Origin: Carettochelys insculpta
Lineage: Eukaryota > Chordata > Testudines > Carettochelyidae
DNA length: 64,000 nucleotides
Direction of reading: 5' to 3'
Assembly: GCF_033958435.1 (NCBI RefSeq)
Contig: NC_134137.1
Coordinates: forward strand, 220,823,501 to 220,887,500
The position numbers were made by a program, and so were the translations under genes. Position 1 is the first letter of the stretch, and each line of letters begins with the position of its first letter. The notes under the pieces were generated by a model that saw only the letters and a list, made by a program, of their open reading frames with translations, was not told the DNA's origin and ran no database searches. Shown in pieces: positions 1-12,735 of the stretch.

Positions 1-798
1 TGTCTCATAAGTGGCAGTTGCCCCTGGGCCTGGCATTTCAAAGGGTCCCAGACCTCTGGTCATTGCTACTGCTACTTTGACAGCCACGGCGGCTGGAGCT
101 CCAGGCCCCTCTGAAACAAAGCGGCAGAATTACTATGGTTATGCATGGCTCTTAGGCCAGCATCACAGTCTGGACAGCGCTGAGGGTTGACTTTCCTTGG
201 CCCTGTCCCTTCTAGTACAGACCCCGCTCCTTCCAGTGTGTGGAGCCAGGCCCCTATACGCACTTGGCCTGGGGCCCACAGCAGCTGTCAGCATCACTGC
301 CTCTGTTAACCAAAAATTGACAAAATAGGACACGAATTTCCCTTGAACTCAGCCTGCCTTCCCCCTGCACTTCTTACAACTCTCACTGCTTCCTCCAGAC
401 ACAGCTGCAAAAGTTTCTCATCTGTTCTCCTTCTCTAATCTCCCACATGCATGAATAATTCCATCCCATCTTCTGATATCTCTGGCACCACACTCATTCC
501 CTCCCTCACTCTTCTGGCTCCTTCCCTTCATAACAAAAGTACGCTTTAACTGCTCACCTTAAAAATATTCACCCCACTTGCTTCTCTAACTACCATCCCA
601 TCTCCCTGCTCCTTTTCAGCTGTAAGTTCCTCTCCTCCAGTCCCTTCCTAGATCATCTCTAATCAAACCACCTACCCATAGCGCTCACCTAAACCACTTG
701 CACCAAAAGTTTCTGATGTCCCCCTCAAAGCTAAACCTCACATCCAGTACTTCATCTTCACCCTACTTAACTTGTCATTTGCTTTTGACACAGTAGGC

Positions 799-1513
799 CA
801 TTGGTTCCCAAATGTGGGTGGGGGAAGGAAGGGACATGAAGAAATTCCAAGGGGGGCACGAGGCTGTGAAATTCACACAGGGTTTATTTCTGTCGCACTG
901 CTTTTTGGCACCTTTTCTCATGATGCCGCCTTTTTGAAAGGCAGCTGGGCTACAGTCCCCATTTGCTACCACATGCAGCAGCAAACAGAGCGGTGGGGTG
1001 AAGGGGGCAAAATGCGACTCAGTAGAGCTGCACACATGGCACGCCCCCTCTCCCCTGGCTCTGTGCATTTGCAGCTCTAGCTGGGGGCTGCCCGGTCCTC
1101 CAGTCCCGGTGTTGCTCCTGAGGCTCCTGCTGCCCGGCCCAGCATTGCACTTGCGCAGCTCCAGCAGCCCAGCCCAGCTAAAGTTGGAGAGGCCATACGG
1201 TGGCACATAAGTAACTTGCTGGTATTCACTTGGGGTGAGGGGCAGCCACTTGGAGGCACTGGGGGTACCTGACTGTGGGGAGAGAAGGGGGCCTCACATT
1301 TGTATTAAATTTTTGTGCCAAGAAAAACTATTTGTGCTTATTTTTAATTTTAAATGAAAAAATTTATACCAAGTTTTGTGTTTATTTTAAAATTACAAAT
1401 TGAATTTTTTGTTAAAAGGGTGGGGGTGGATGACAGTAAAGAAGAGGTGGGAGCATGAGGTTATCTTGAGAATTAAAATGGGGGCGTTATGCCTAAAAGT
1501 TTGATAACTGCTG
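799..1513. mobile_element. hAT-type MITE inside L2
   Basis: The ends are CATTGGTTCCCAAA and the inverse GATAACTGCTG. Flanks are CAGTAGGC and CAGCAGAC, a degraded 8-base target duplication. The L2 frame continues on the far side. Short open frames within it are not taken as genes. Confidence 0.6.
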
Positions 1514-1821
1514 CAGCAGACCATGTTCTTTTTGAAATGCTGTCCCCCTCCTGGCTTCTGTGACTCTGTCCTTCCCTGGTTCTCCTACCTCTCTAACTGT
1601 TCCCTCCTCATGTGCTTTGACAGTTCCTCCTCTACTTTCTAGCTTTATCTGGGAGTTCCACAGGACGCAATCCTTGATCCCCTTCTTTTCTCACTTTACA
1701 CCATGTTTCTGGATTTACGAATCGGTCAATGTCTTCTTTAGATGTGTCTTTCTGGATCCAAACTAAACTCTCAGCCAGTCTCTGAATCTTATGATGTCTG
1801 CCCATTACTGCACACTTAACT

Positions 1822-3728
1822 CAGCTATAAGGACAAATTACAAAGGATGAATATAGGCAAACAACACAAGAATGCAGGAGCAAGATTAGAAAGGCTAAGT
1901 CACAAAATGAGCTCAAACTAGCTACAGGCATAAAGGGAAACAAGAAGGCTTTTTATCAATACATTAGAAACAAGAGGAAGACCAGGGACAGGGTAGGGCC
2001 ACTGCTCAGTGAGGAGGGAGAAACAGTAACAGGGAACTTGGAAATGGCAGGGATACTTAACGACTTCTTTGTTTCGGTCTTCACTGAGAAGTCTGATGAA
2101 GGAATGCCTAACATAGTGAATGCTAATGGGAAAGGGGTAGGCTTAGAAGTTGAAATTAAAAAAGAACAACTTAAAAATCACTTAGAAAAATTAGATGTCT
2201 GCAAGTCACCAGGGCCTGATGAAATGCATCCTAGAATACTCAAGGAGCTGAGAGAGGAGATATCTGAGCCTTTATCTATCATCTCTGGAAAATCATGGGA
2301 GACAGGAGAGATTCCAGAAGACTGGAAAAGGGCAAATATAGTGCCCATCTATAAAAAGGGGAATAAGAATAACCCAGGAAACTACAGGCCAGTCAGCTTA
2401 ACTTCTGTGCCAGGAAAGATAACGCAGCAGGTAATTAAAGAAATAATCTGCAAGCACTTGAAAGGTGGTAAGGTGACAGGGAACAGCCCACATGGATTTG
2501 TAAAGAACAAATCATGTCAAACCAATCAGCTTTCTTTGGTAGGATAATGAGCCTTGTGGATAGGGGAGAAGCGGTAGATGTGGTATACCTAGACTTTGGT
2601 AAAGCATTTGATATGGTCTCGCATGATATTCTTATAAAAAAAACTAGGCAAATACAATTTAGATGAGGCTACTATAAGGTGGGTGCATAACTGCCTGGAT
2701 AACCATATTCAGAGAGTAGTTTTCCTGCTGGAAAAGTATAACAAGTGGGGTTCCGCAGGGGTCTGTGTTAGGACCAGTTCTGTTCAATATCTTCACCAAT
2801 GATTTAGATATTGGCATAGAAAGTATGCTTATTATGTTTGCAGATGATACCAAGCTGCGAGGGGTTGCAACTGCTTTGGAGGATAGGGTCATAATTCAAA
2901 ATGATCTGGACAAATTGGAGAAATGGTCTGAGGTACACAGGATGAAGTTTAATAAGAACAAATGCAAAGTGCTCCACTTGGGAAGGAACAATCAGTTTTA
3001 CACATACATAATGGGGAGAGACTGTCTAGGAATGACTACAGCAGAAAGGGATCTAGGGGTTATAGTGGACCACAAACTAAATATATGAGTCAACAGTGTG
3101 ATGCTGTTGCAAAAAAAGCAAACATGATTCTGGGATGTATTAACAGGTGTGTTGTGAACAAGACACGAGAAGTCATTCTTACACTCTACTCTGCGCTGGT
3201 TAGGCCTCAGCTGGAGTATTGTGTCCAGTTCTGGGCACCGCAGTTCAAGAAAGACGTGGAGAAATTGGAGAGGGTCCAGAAAAGAGTGACAAGAATGATT
3301 AAAGGTCTAGAGAGTGTGACCTATGAAGAAAGGCTGAAAGAATTGGGCTTGTTTAGTTTGGAAAAGAGAAGATTGAGGGGCGACATGATAGCGGTTTTCA
3401 GGTATCTAAAAGGTTGTTATAAGGAGGAGGAAGAAAACTTGTTCTTTTTGGCCTCTGAGGATAGAACAAGACGCAGCGGACTTAAACTGAAGCAAGGAAG
3501 GTTTAGGTTGGACATTAGGAAAAAGTTCTTAACTGTCAGGGTGGTCAAACAGTGGAATAAATTGCCAAGGGAGGTTGTGGAATCTCCATGGCTGGAGATA
3601 TTTAAGAACAGGTTAGATAGATGTTTATCAGGGATGGTTTAGACCGTACTTGGTCCTGCCATTAGGGCAGGGGGCTGGACTCGATGGCCTCTCAAGGTCC
3701 CTTCCAATCCTAGTATTCTATGATTCAA
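1822..3728 (+). mobile_element. CR1 LINE, truncated, with RT and C-terminal part
   Basis: The open frames at 2038-2547, 2765-3088 and 2962-3642 are pieces of one CR1 ORF2. Landmarks are [13 protein letters not shown], the box MLGPVLFNIFTNDL, the catalytic FADDTKL, and the 3' region with [10 protein letters not shown] and [18 protein letters not shown]. The 3' end shows GTCCCTTCCAATCCTA and the tail ATTCTATGATTC. It is broken by several frameshifts and lacks the endonuclease half. Confidence 0.9.
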
Positions 3729-4599
3729 TAACAGACAGAGCTCATTCTTTCGCGCTAAACCATCTCTGTTTGTTCTTAATCATGGTGAACACCACCCTCT
3801 TACCTGAACTACCCAAGCCAGGGAAGCTATTGTCCAACCAGTGCACCAAATTCAGTGATGACTCACGAACATATGTCACCTGAGGCAGGTGGTGCATATG
3901 CTCTGAAGAAGACAGGCTTGTAACCTGGGTATCATCTTTGTTTCACACCTTTCTCTAGAACCTCATGTTCAAGGGGAATTGCCAATTCTTTCTGCACAAA
4001 ATTTCTAAGATATAACCTCCCCTATCCATCTGCATGGCCAGAATCGTCATCTCACAACCAAATTACTGCAACATCCTTCTCTTTGGCCTTTACACGCAAT
4101 CTTTCTCTGCTCACATCCTTTCACAACGCTGCTGCAAAAAATCACTCTCTTAACTCATTGCTTTGATCATGTCACCCCCAATCTGAATCTGTCCCATGTT
4201 TGTACAGTGTCTACTGCAATGCGGTCTTGGTCTCAGGCTGGGGATCCTAGGCACTCTGGTCATGCAAAGTATTATAAAAAGCTTGTAATAAATGAGGCAA
4301 TAAGAATCCAGGGTGGATATGCTCCAAAGTTGCAGAGATGGCAACATTATATAAAATACCAGCACTTGGAATCTTTACAGTATGATGGGGAAAATAACAA
4401 AGAAAGAATGGAAACAGAACATGTCAAATTAAACCATGTTAGAAAATGTCAAAGCACCTCATGGGAATAAGAGTTCCTCTTCTACCGCTCTAATCAATTT
4501 CCAGCAAACACAATAAAGAAAATCATTGCATTAATCTTCTTTAAACATCCTGGTTTGATTAACAAAATAATTAAAGAGAGGAAATAGGGCCAGGAGCCA

Positions 4600-4720
4600 G
4601 TAGTCCTGAGGTCTGCTTTCAACCATCTCACCAATTTACTGATCAACTGTGGACAAGACATTTAACAGTCTTGTGCCACAGTTTCCACATCTAAAAGTGG
4701 AGATTGTACAGTATCCTAGC
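4600..4720 (+). repeat. MIR-like SINE relic
   Basis: A weak match to the MIR core: loss of the tRNA head, then an acceptably placed 'tgtggacaagacatttaac' and 'ccacagtttccacatctaaaa' block. Confidence 0.4.
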
Positions 4721-6139
4721 AGAATAGGTACCAACATTAACCCTAGCTCTCTGGAAACCTGAGACAAAAGGCATTAAAGATTTGCAAAGGTCAATGTTTA
4801 TTTCATCTGGTCATTTTTCACACATTTTTTAAAAATCGTATTTGTGCTCTGTTTGGCTGAGGGAGAATGGGGGAAAATAAAGTCTTACGGAAAAGATTCT
4901 ACACATATACCATGAAACTGTCAATAGTCAAAAACATTCCTGCCTCCAGGTCAGTAAATTTCTCAGAAAATGATACTTAGATGCTTGCTGCATAAAAAAG
5001 GAAGGGATTCTTCTGAGTAAGGACTGCGTCCTTCTGTGCTTTCACAGAGCCTACTACACTTTGCATGTTAATAAATAAGAAGGACAACAAAATTATTGAA
5101 GTTCTAATACAAGCGTAGTCTATACAAAACAAAGTGTTCACATTTTCTTTTGTAATGTACTGTATATCTGGCCTTCCACAGAGAGGCCCATTGAACAACA
5201 CAGGCCACTACTTAGAAATGTTAGACTGAAGGTGGCATTATTTTATCTTAGAATAATGTGACTACCATATTTTATAATATGCCAATCACTGTAGTTTCTA
5301 GGTCTCATCTATATTTCATTTTCATTAAGCAATATCTTTTTATATGCTTATAATAGTCAGTTTGCCGATGTTAATGTACTGCTAGAAGACTTCAACCCAC
5401 CTTTAATTTTCCAACAGAAAATCCCATGAAGCATTTACAAACAGCCTCTAACAATACATTATTTCCTTAAAAAACCCAAAAACTAACTTGAAAACAGCAT
5501 TCAGTTTGTGCAGTTAGACATGCAGAAATCAGGAAACCTAGAAGTTGTATGCATACCCTATCTCTACCCCTTTGTATGCATTCACTACAATGAAACCTAG
5601 TTACAGGATAACACAGTAGTTCGCAGACAACATGTCATACAATATTTTCCTAAGACTTCAGTTACGCATGAGGCCAAAGACAAAATACTCCTTTTAGGAG
5701 GGAACTACCAATTGCACAGATTCAGAATAGTAAATGACTGCTTAAGCAGTATTACAGAGAGGGAGCTGTGTATCATAGTAGAGCACAAGCAAAGTATGAG
5801 TCAATAGTATAACAAAGTTGCAAAAAAGACAAACATGTTGGGATGTATTAAAGGGAGTGTTGCAAGCCAGACATGAGAAGTAATTCTTCCACTCTACTCC
5901 ATGCTGACTTGGCCTCAGCTGGAGTACTGTGTCCAGTTCTGGGGGCCACATTTCAGAAAAGATGTGGACAAATTGGAGACAGTCAAGTAAAGAGTAACAA
6001 CAATGAATAAAAGTCTAGAAAACATGACTTACGAGGGAAGATTGGAAGAATGGAGTTTAGTCTGGAAAGAGAAGACTAAGAGGGCACCGTAACAGCTTCC
6101 AAGTACCTAAAAGGTTGTCACAAGGAGGAGTGAGCAAAA

Positions 6140-7562
6140 TTACATAAGAATGGCCATTACTGGGTCAGACCAAAGGTCCATGTAGCCCAGCGTCCTGTCT
6201 ATCAGGTGCCCCAAAGGGGTGGACTGAAGACAATGATCAAGCAACTTGTCTCCTGCCATCCATCTCCAGCCTCTGACAAACAGAGGCCAGGGACACCATT
6301 CCTACCCCTCTTGTTAACAGTCTTTTATGGACCTAACATCCATGAATTTATCAGCTCTTCTTTGAACTCTTATAGTCCTAGCCTTCACAGCCCCCTCTGG
6401 CAAGGAGTTCCACAGGCTGACTGTGCGTTGTGTGATAAAGAACTTTCTTGTATTAGTTTTAAACCTGCCACCCATTAATTTAATTTGGTGTCCTCTAGTT
6501 CTTCTATTATGGGAACAAGTAAAAACTTTCTTTTATTCACCCTCTCCACACCGCTCATGATTTTATATACCTCTACCATATCCCTCCTCAGTCTCCTCTT
6601 TTCTAAACTGGAAAGTCCCAGTCTCTTTAACCTCTCCTCATATGGGACCCATTCCAAATCCCTCATCATTTTAGTTGCCCTTTTCTAATGCCAAAATTTC
6701 TTTTTGAGGTGACGAGAGCATATCTGTATGCAGTACTCCAGATGTGGGTGTACCATAGTTTTTTAAAAGGGCAGTAAAATATTCTGTGTCTTATTTTCTA
6801 TCCCTTTTTTAATAATTCCTAATATCCTATTTGCTTTTTTGACGTTTTCAGAGAACTATCCATGATAACCCCAAGATCTCTTTCCTGATTAGTTGTAGCT
6901 ACATTAGTCCCCATCATATTGTATGTATAGTTGGGATTATTTTTGCCAATGTGCATTACTTTACACTTATCCACATTAAATTTCATTTGCCATTTTGTTG
7001 CCCAATCACGCAGTTTGGTGAGATCTTTTTGAAGTTCTTCACAGTCTGCTTTCGTCCCGACTATTTTGAACAGCTTAGTATCATCTGCAAACTTTACCAC
7101 CTCACTACTTACCCCTTTCTCTAGATCATTTATGAACAAGTTGAATAGGACTGGTCCTAGGACTGACCCTTGGGGAACACCACTTGTTACCTTTCTCCAT
7201 TCAGAACATTTACCATTTATTCCTATCCTTTGTTTCCTGTCTTTTAACCAGTTCTCAGTCCATAGAAGCATCTTCCCTCTTACCTCATGACAACCTAATT
7301 TACACAAGAGCCTTTGGTGAGGAACTTTATCAAAGGCTTTCTGGAAATCTAAGTATACTATATCTATTGGATCCCACTTTGCCTGCATGTTTGTTAACCC
7401 CTTCAAAGAATTCCAACAGATTAGTAAGACATGATTTCCCTTTACAGAAACCATGTTGACTTTTGCCCAACAAATTATGTTCTTCTATGTGTCTGACAAT
7501 TTTATTCTTTACTATTGTTTCAAATAATTTGCCTGCTACTGACGTTGTTCTCCTTAATCTCT
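6140..7562 (-). mobile_element. CR1 LINE with RT domain, antisense
   Basis: The minus strand codes [35 protein letters not shown] and VKFADDTKLF, the central RT boxes, up to NNPNYTYNMMG and RDLGVIMDSSL. The 3' end at 6140-6200 is the turtle-type CR1 end (reads 'ggtcagaccaaaggtcc' on plus). It is 5'-truncated at 7562. The RT frame is open for about 211 codons but the rest is broken. Confidence 0.88.
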
Positions 7563-7737
7563 TAAGAAGCAATGGACTTAAATTGCAGCAATGGAGGTTT
7601 AGGTTGGACTTTAGGAAAAACTTAACTGTCAGGGTGGTTAAACAGTGGAATAAATTGCATAGGGAGGTTGTGGCATCTCCTACACTGGAGATTTTTAAGA
7701 ACAGGTTAAACAAATACCTATCATGGATGGTCTAAAG

Positions 7738-8588
7738 GAAAGGTGGGCAATAATTTTTGGTGGGGGGGCGGTGCTCAAAGAATTTGGTAAGTGGTCAAGG
7801 GCCACACTCTGCTATGATATTAACGGAGGAGTGTGGGTTCCAGGATGGAGGCTGAGTGGGGAAGGGAGATCAGGATAGGAGTTTGGGGTGCACAATGGTG
7901 TGTAGAGTCTGTAAGGGAGTCTGAGTGAAGGATGGGGCTGTGATGTGGGGCAGGTGGTTGGAGAGCCAGGTGGATGTATGGGTATGGGTGTAGGAGAGGA
8001 GTCTGACCTGGGGGAGGGATGCAGAAGGAGGTGCAGGGTCCGGGAAGGGGTTGTGACCTGGAGCAGGGGTTTAGGTTATGACCTCGTGTAGGGATTTGGT
8101 GTGCAGAGTCTGGGAGGGGGTCGGGGTGCAAGAGCAGGGGTGGAGAGGGTTAGGGTTGTAACGTTGGGCAGAGAGGTAGGAGGAAGGCTCTAGCCAGGAG
8201 GCGCTTACCTAAATGGCTCCCAGCCAGCAACCCAGCGAATCACTCAGGCAGGAGTCCTGCCGTGCCCCCATACGCCACTCAAAACAGCCGACTTTGGAGA
8301 CCCTGGGCTTTTCTAAGCGACACTGAGCGCCTGGGGGAGGCCGAAAAGGCTTCATGCACTGCCCCCACCTCCATCCCAGTCTTCCAGCTCCCACTGGTCG
8401 GTTATGCTGGCCTTGGGGCACCACACAAAGCCTTTCCACCCTCCCCACTCCCCAAGGTTTGCAGAAGTGCTCCGAGCACATGGCCCTGCAGCTGACCAAT
8501 ATGAGCAGTATGCAGGGACAGGGCAGGCTAGCAGCCTTTCTGAGGCCACCATTGGGCCATGGGCCATATTTTGCATGCCTCTGATAAT
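7738..8588. mobile_element. hAT-type MITE inside CR1 3' end
   Basis: The ends are AGGTGGGCAATAATTTT and the inverse GCCATATTTTGCATGCCTC. CR1 sequence resumes directly after it. A second copy of this family in the other orientation is at about 22640-23385. Confidence 0.65.
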
Positions 8589-8661
8589 ACTTAGTTCTGC
8601 CTTGAGTGCAAAGCACTGGACTAGATGAGCTTTAGAGGTCGCTTCCAGTCCTATAATTCTA

Positions 8662-9581
8662 TGGCTGATCTTGTACAATAGCACACCGCTCTGTGTATAC
8701 CAATAAGGCAAGGTCTTCACAGGAGCCTGACCCCCAGTTGCTATACACATTACAAGATGCATCTGAAAGGGGTGTAGAAAACGGTGACATCATATTGTAT
8801 CATTTGAAAAATTACATCTGATGATGTAATTTATTACAGTGAGATTTTCAAAAGTGCTCAGCACTGGCCTAACTCTGTTCCCACTGAAGTCAAGCAGAGT
8901 TTTGCCATTAACTTTAGTAAAAGCAGAGCTAAGCTGTGATCCCTCAAAACATTTAAAACACGTTTAACTTTAAACATAATTCACCTCATGACTTGGGCTA
9001 CTCATGTGAATAAACTTGAACAAATGGTTTACGTGCTTTGTAAACCCAGGGCCAAGGGATCAGAGTTAAAAATACCACCATTTACTATTAAACGTTTAGG
9101 CTTTGATCCTGGAATATGGTGCTTGCAAGCAGACCCTTGAGCCTCCAGGGCATCACAGTGAACAAGTACAGAGTTTGTTGCTGCATGCATTTCATTCAGC
9201 GATCAGGGGGTTTACTATACTTGCAACTGCCTCCAAAGCTTAAAAGTTAGCCAAAACAAAACCAGGGTTCAGGGTACACATCAAAGGAACTGCTCTTCTG
9301 TAAATTCACAGTGAAATTTCCGCTTTCAGCCCCAGACATTTCAGCATTAAAGCTGTTCAAAATAACACTGAAAAAAAATCTTTTTAAATTCTGGGAAACG
9401 TGTATTTTTCTCTACTCTCCTTACTTTCAAAAAGTAACAGCCTCACTTTCATTCAACCATACCACAAAATACTCTCCCCAGAGTTTGAAAAATTTCAGAA
9501 CTTACCAAACAACCAAAAGCAGAGTTTTTGAAAGGAAATATTTACAAACCCTGAACTAGAGCTGCCAAGTATTCCATATTA
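8662..9581. other. No recognised feature
   Basis: AT-rich sequence, presumably NME7 intron. I see no exon, RNA gene or clear repeat here. Confidence 0.5.
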
Positions 9582-9901
9582 CAGTAAACTCTGTTTTAAC
9601 CAGCATTCTATCATCCAGAACTCTCAAATAGTGGGCATTTTAATCATAAGTAAATTTTAGTTATGTCTTCCCCAAGTACAGTATAAAGAAAGCAAACACA
9701 AATAAATACAGCAAATACAGTATAAGTTTATAGTGTACAATACTGCTATTGTCAGTAAATAAAGTACTCTGTATGCATTTGTTTCTTAATAGCTAATCTT
9801 GTTATTCTTTAGTGTTACGCATTGCTGGGGATACTTCTCTATTATTGAGAATATTTGAATATCTGGTCATCTCTTGGTCCTGGATATGAAAGAGTTTACT
9901 G
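9582..9901. mobile_element. Tigger/pogo-like MITE
   Basis: The ends are CAGTAAACTCTGTTTTAACC and the inverse (AAAGAGTTTACTG), flanked by TA on both sides, the target duplication of the Tc/mariner class. The inner part is AT-rich without a frame. Confidence 0.75.
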
Positions 9902-10394
9902 TAGCTAAAGCCTAATATGATATGTAAAGTTCCTTCAACTTATCTCAGTTCTTAATATCTTCTGTGAGATATTTCAGCAAGACGAGCCCTGCTTGGAATC
10001 AGAGTCAAGGCAAACTGTGACCTTCAACCAGCTGATTCCAGAGAGTGCTGCTACCAAGTAGTGTGCATGAGGGTCCAAAGAGCACATGTTCTGCATTTGC
10101 CTTGAACATTCTGAGTATATAATGGCCTATTAAAGATTTATTACCCTATTTATTACCCAGACAATGCTGCCAACACTTCTCTTATTCACCACTGTGGACG
10201 TTTGGAGCAAGCACTTACTCTGCACTACTGTTTAACCAAATGGGCTCCTTCCAAAGCTTCTGTTAAAGTTAAAAATACTCCTTTTACCTAGAGTTGTGTG
10301 AAATATTAACCTGCGTATAGTTTAACTAAATCCAGATTTTAGCCAGCACAGACCACATTCTGTGGGTTACTCTGAAGCCATAAATCCTCTGTTA

Positions 10395-10816
10395 CAGTAT
10401 TTCTCAACCTTTTTTGTACTGGCAACGCCCTTTGGGATTAAAAATAATTGGAATTCATCCCTAAGAACTGAAAAAGTTGTAACCTCCACCCTAATTACGA
10501 ATTAATTACGAATATTACTCAGGACCACCGTTAAGGAGCAGCAAGCAGGGAAACTACCAGGGTCCCACAACATGAGGGGGGCCCCACAAAGCTAATTTAC
10601 ATGCATCAGCCTCAAGCCCCACCACCCAGAGCTCAAGCCTGAGCTCCACTGCTTGGGGCTGAAGCATGTAATTTAGTTTCAGGGACCCCATGTGGCATGG
10701 GGTCCTAGCCAACTGCCCTGCTTGCCACCCCCAATGCCACCCCTTCCCTTGCAGCCCCTCTAAATCCATACCTTGTGCCCCACCAGTGGTCATGACTCTG
10801 AGCTTGTGAAACACTG
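10395..10816. mobile_element. hAT-type MITE
   Basis: The ends are CAGTATTTCTCAACC and the inverse GTGAAACACTG. The flanks CTCTGTTA and ATCTATTA agree in six of eight bases. Confidence 0.6.
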
Positions 10817-11274
10817 ATCTATTATCAAAACAGATGGACAAGTTAAATTTGAACCGGATTTCTTATGATGAAACGTGTTCAGCATTTTTCCATGATCAGG
10901 TTGTTAGATAAGAAAACTACTTTGGGGGGAAAAGGAGGAAGTAAAATGGAATTACAAAAACACTATTAAACCTTGCTAATCCTAATCAGCTCAAAAGCTA
11001 ATTTTATTAAGATTTCTCTTTTAAAAGATTTAATAAATTCACTTGCCTCCTAGAACAGAAGACACTTTATACTAGACTGTTTTCCATCTCATTTAAGGAG
11101 GGATGTTTTCTAGTGATTACTGGAAGGGACTGGACAACGGACTCTGGCCAACTTCCTGGGTCACCCTGTGCAAATTGCCAGAGGTGGTTTTCACAAGAAC
11201 TGGGCACTCACTGCTCCCCGCAAATTCAAATGGAGATTTAATGTTCCGCACCAATGAAAAAAACAAACGTTATG

Positions 11275-11375
11275 TACCTCAGTGTCTCAGCGTGTAAAAT
11301 GGGAGTACTAATATTGCCTACTTCAGTGGGGTTGTAAGGCTTAATTAGTGAATATTTATGAAGTACTCTCAGATC
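11275..11375 (+). repeat. MIR-like SINE relic
   Basis: The block 'gtctcagcgtgtaaaatggg', followed by 'ggttgtaaggcttaattag' fits the 3' half of MIR on the plus strand. Confidence 0.55.
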
Positions 11376-11694
11376 CTAGATCCTGTTGTGACCATACACA
11401 AATCCTCCCAAAACCCTTTCTACAACCTCCTCCCTAAGTCACTCAGACCCACCACCTGGATATGATATTTGACTCAGACCTTTTAAGAGTTTCACCTTAA
11501 GTCTATGTTTAAATGTTGCTAATTCTTTGTGCATAACTTTTCTAAGATACAGAATTTCCTATTCATCCACAGCTAAAATGGTCATCCAGCCTCTCACCAT
11601 CTTGTATCTCAATTACTGCAACATCCGTCTCACTGGCCTTCACAAATACCATCTTGTCCTGTTCAGATGAATTCCAAAGACCAGTCTCCTAGCT

Positions 11695-11860
11695 CAGTGT
11701 TTCCCAAAGTGTGCTACGTGTGCCACTCGAAAGCATTTTAAGGGCAGGCACGTGGCAGAAAATATATTACTAAAAATCAGGAGATACGCACTGGGAGAGG
11801 TGGCATGCCAATAAGGTTGAAGTCCCAAAAGGGGTACACAAATGTTTCAAGTTTGGGCAA
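11695..11860. mobile_element. hAT-type MITE fragment inside L2
   Basis: The left end CAGTGTTTCCCAAAGTGTGC is clear. The right end near 'gtttcaagtttgggc' is degraded, so the boundary is approximate. Confidence 0.5.
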
Positions 11861-12190
11861 TGCCCCTCCCTGTGAATCTCTCCACTGGTTCCTCCTTCAC
11901 TATTGCATGTAAAACAAACTGTCTTCTTGTCAAGGCTCTTCATACTCTGTACTCACTCCACTATCATCTTTCATTTCCTACCAAGCTCTTGACTTCTGTC
12001 TCCAATCAGACCATGAGGGCAGCCATGATCATCTGCTTATGAAGTGTTAAAACAAGTTCCTCCACGCTCCCTCTCATTGTCTGGGAAGAGCTCCCCTTTG
12101 CATGGTCCTTCTTCAATTATTTGCTTAAAACTCTGGTTTATCACGACAGACCACTGGCCACCAAGATGACTGGTACTGGTTTTCTTTGTA

Positions 12191-12564
12191 CAGTAAGCCC
12201 TCAATTTAACGGACTAATAGTGGGGAAGGGGCATCTGTTAACGCTGAAAGTCCGCTAAATCTGAATCTGCAGGGGTGGAGGCACCTTGCAAGGTACACTA
12301 GGGAGCCGAGATGGCGGGTGGCCCTGAGGAGACAGCTGTTGTCACTTGGCATGCCTCAGCCCCATGCTCCCTCCAGATCTCTGCGCAACATGACCCAAAA
12401 CAGAGTCTCCTGCTTGCTGACTCGCTCACGGGGCTCCAGCTCCTCCAGCCCCAGCAGCTTAGGTGAGTCACTGGCATTTATTTGAGGGTGGGGAGAGGTG
12501 GCGGACAGTGTCCATTATTTCCAAAGTACATTAAATCGGGGCCTGTTAAATTGATGATTTACTG
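12191..12564. mobile_element. Tigger/pogo-like MITE inside L2
   Basis: The ends are CAGTAAGCCCTCAATTTAAC and the inverse TTAAATTGATGATTTACTG, each next to TA. L2 sequence continues on both sides. Confidence 0.8.
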
Positions 12565-12735
12565 TACTTCCATCTGTATTCCTCTACTGTCTCTTCTCTT
12601 ACATTTAGACAGGAAGCACTTTGGAGCAAGGGGCCATCTTTTTTGTTGTGTTTGAACAGTGCCTAGCACACATTCTGTGCCTGTGCCATGTCTGGGCCTG
12701 GTCCATAACTAGGGCTCCTATGTAATATATACTAC

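Larger units (their letters stand above)
470..4290 (+). repeat. L2-type LINE relic, in three pieces
   Basis: Decayed reverse transcriptase sequence on the plus strand. Pieces are about 470-798 (ending at a FDTV-like stretch), 1514-1815 (with a GVPQ...LLFSLYTM box) and 3735-4290 (NYCNILLFGL-like box and 3' UTR). The breaks are a hAT MITE (799-1513) and a CR1 (about 1822-3728). Many stops; not functional. Confidence 0.7.
5735..8661 (+). mobile_element. CR1 LINE in three pieces, interrupted twice
   Basis: Piece 1 (5735-6136) has CTGGAGTACTGTGTCCAGTT. Piece 2 (7563-7737) resumes at the GGACTTAAATTGCAG position and includes the GTGGTTAAACAGTGGAAT block. Piece 3 (8586-8661) has GGACTAGATGAGC, TCCAGTCCTATAATTCTATGG and the 3' tail. 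The order and strand match the intact copy at 1822-3728. The insertions are an opposite CR1 (6140-7562) and a hAT MITE (7738-8588). Confidence 0.8.
11395..12735 (+). repeat. L2 LINE 3' part, interrupted
   Basis: Pieces are 11395-11694 (with TCTCAATTACTGCAACATCC), about 11860-12190 and 12567-12735. The last piece is the L2 3' end ('agcactttggagcaaggggcc', 'cagtgcctagcacac', ending near AATAAA). It is broken by a hAT fragment (about 11695-11860) and a Tigger-like MITE (12191-12564). Confidence 0.75.

Noticed and set aside
2038..3642. Open frames with reverse transcriptase motifs as host genes
   Set aside because: They are CR1 ORF2 pieces with frameshifts and a CR1 3' end; listed as a mobile element.
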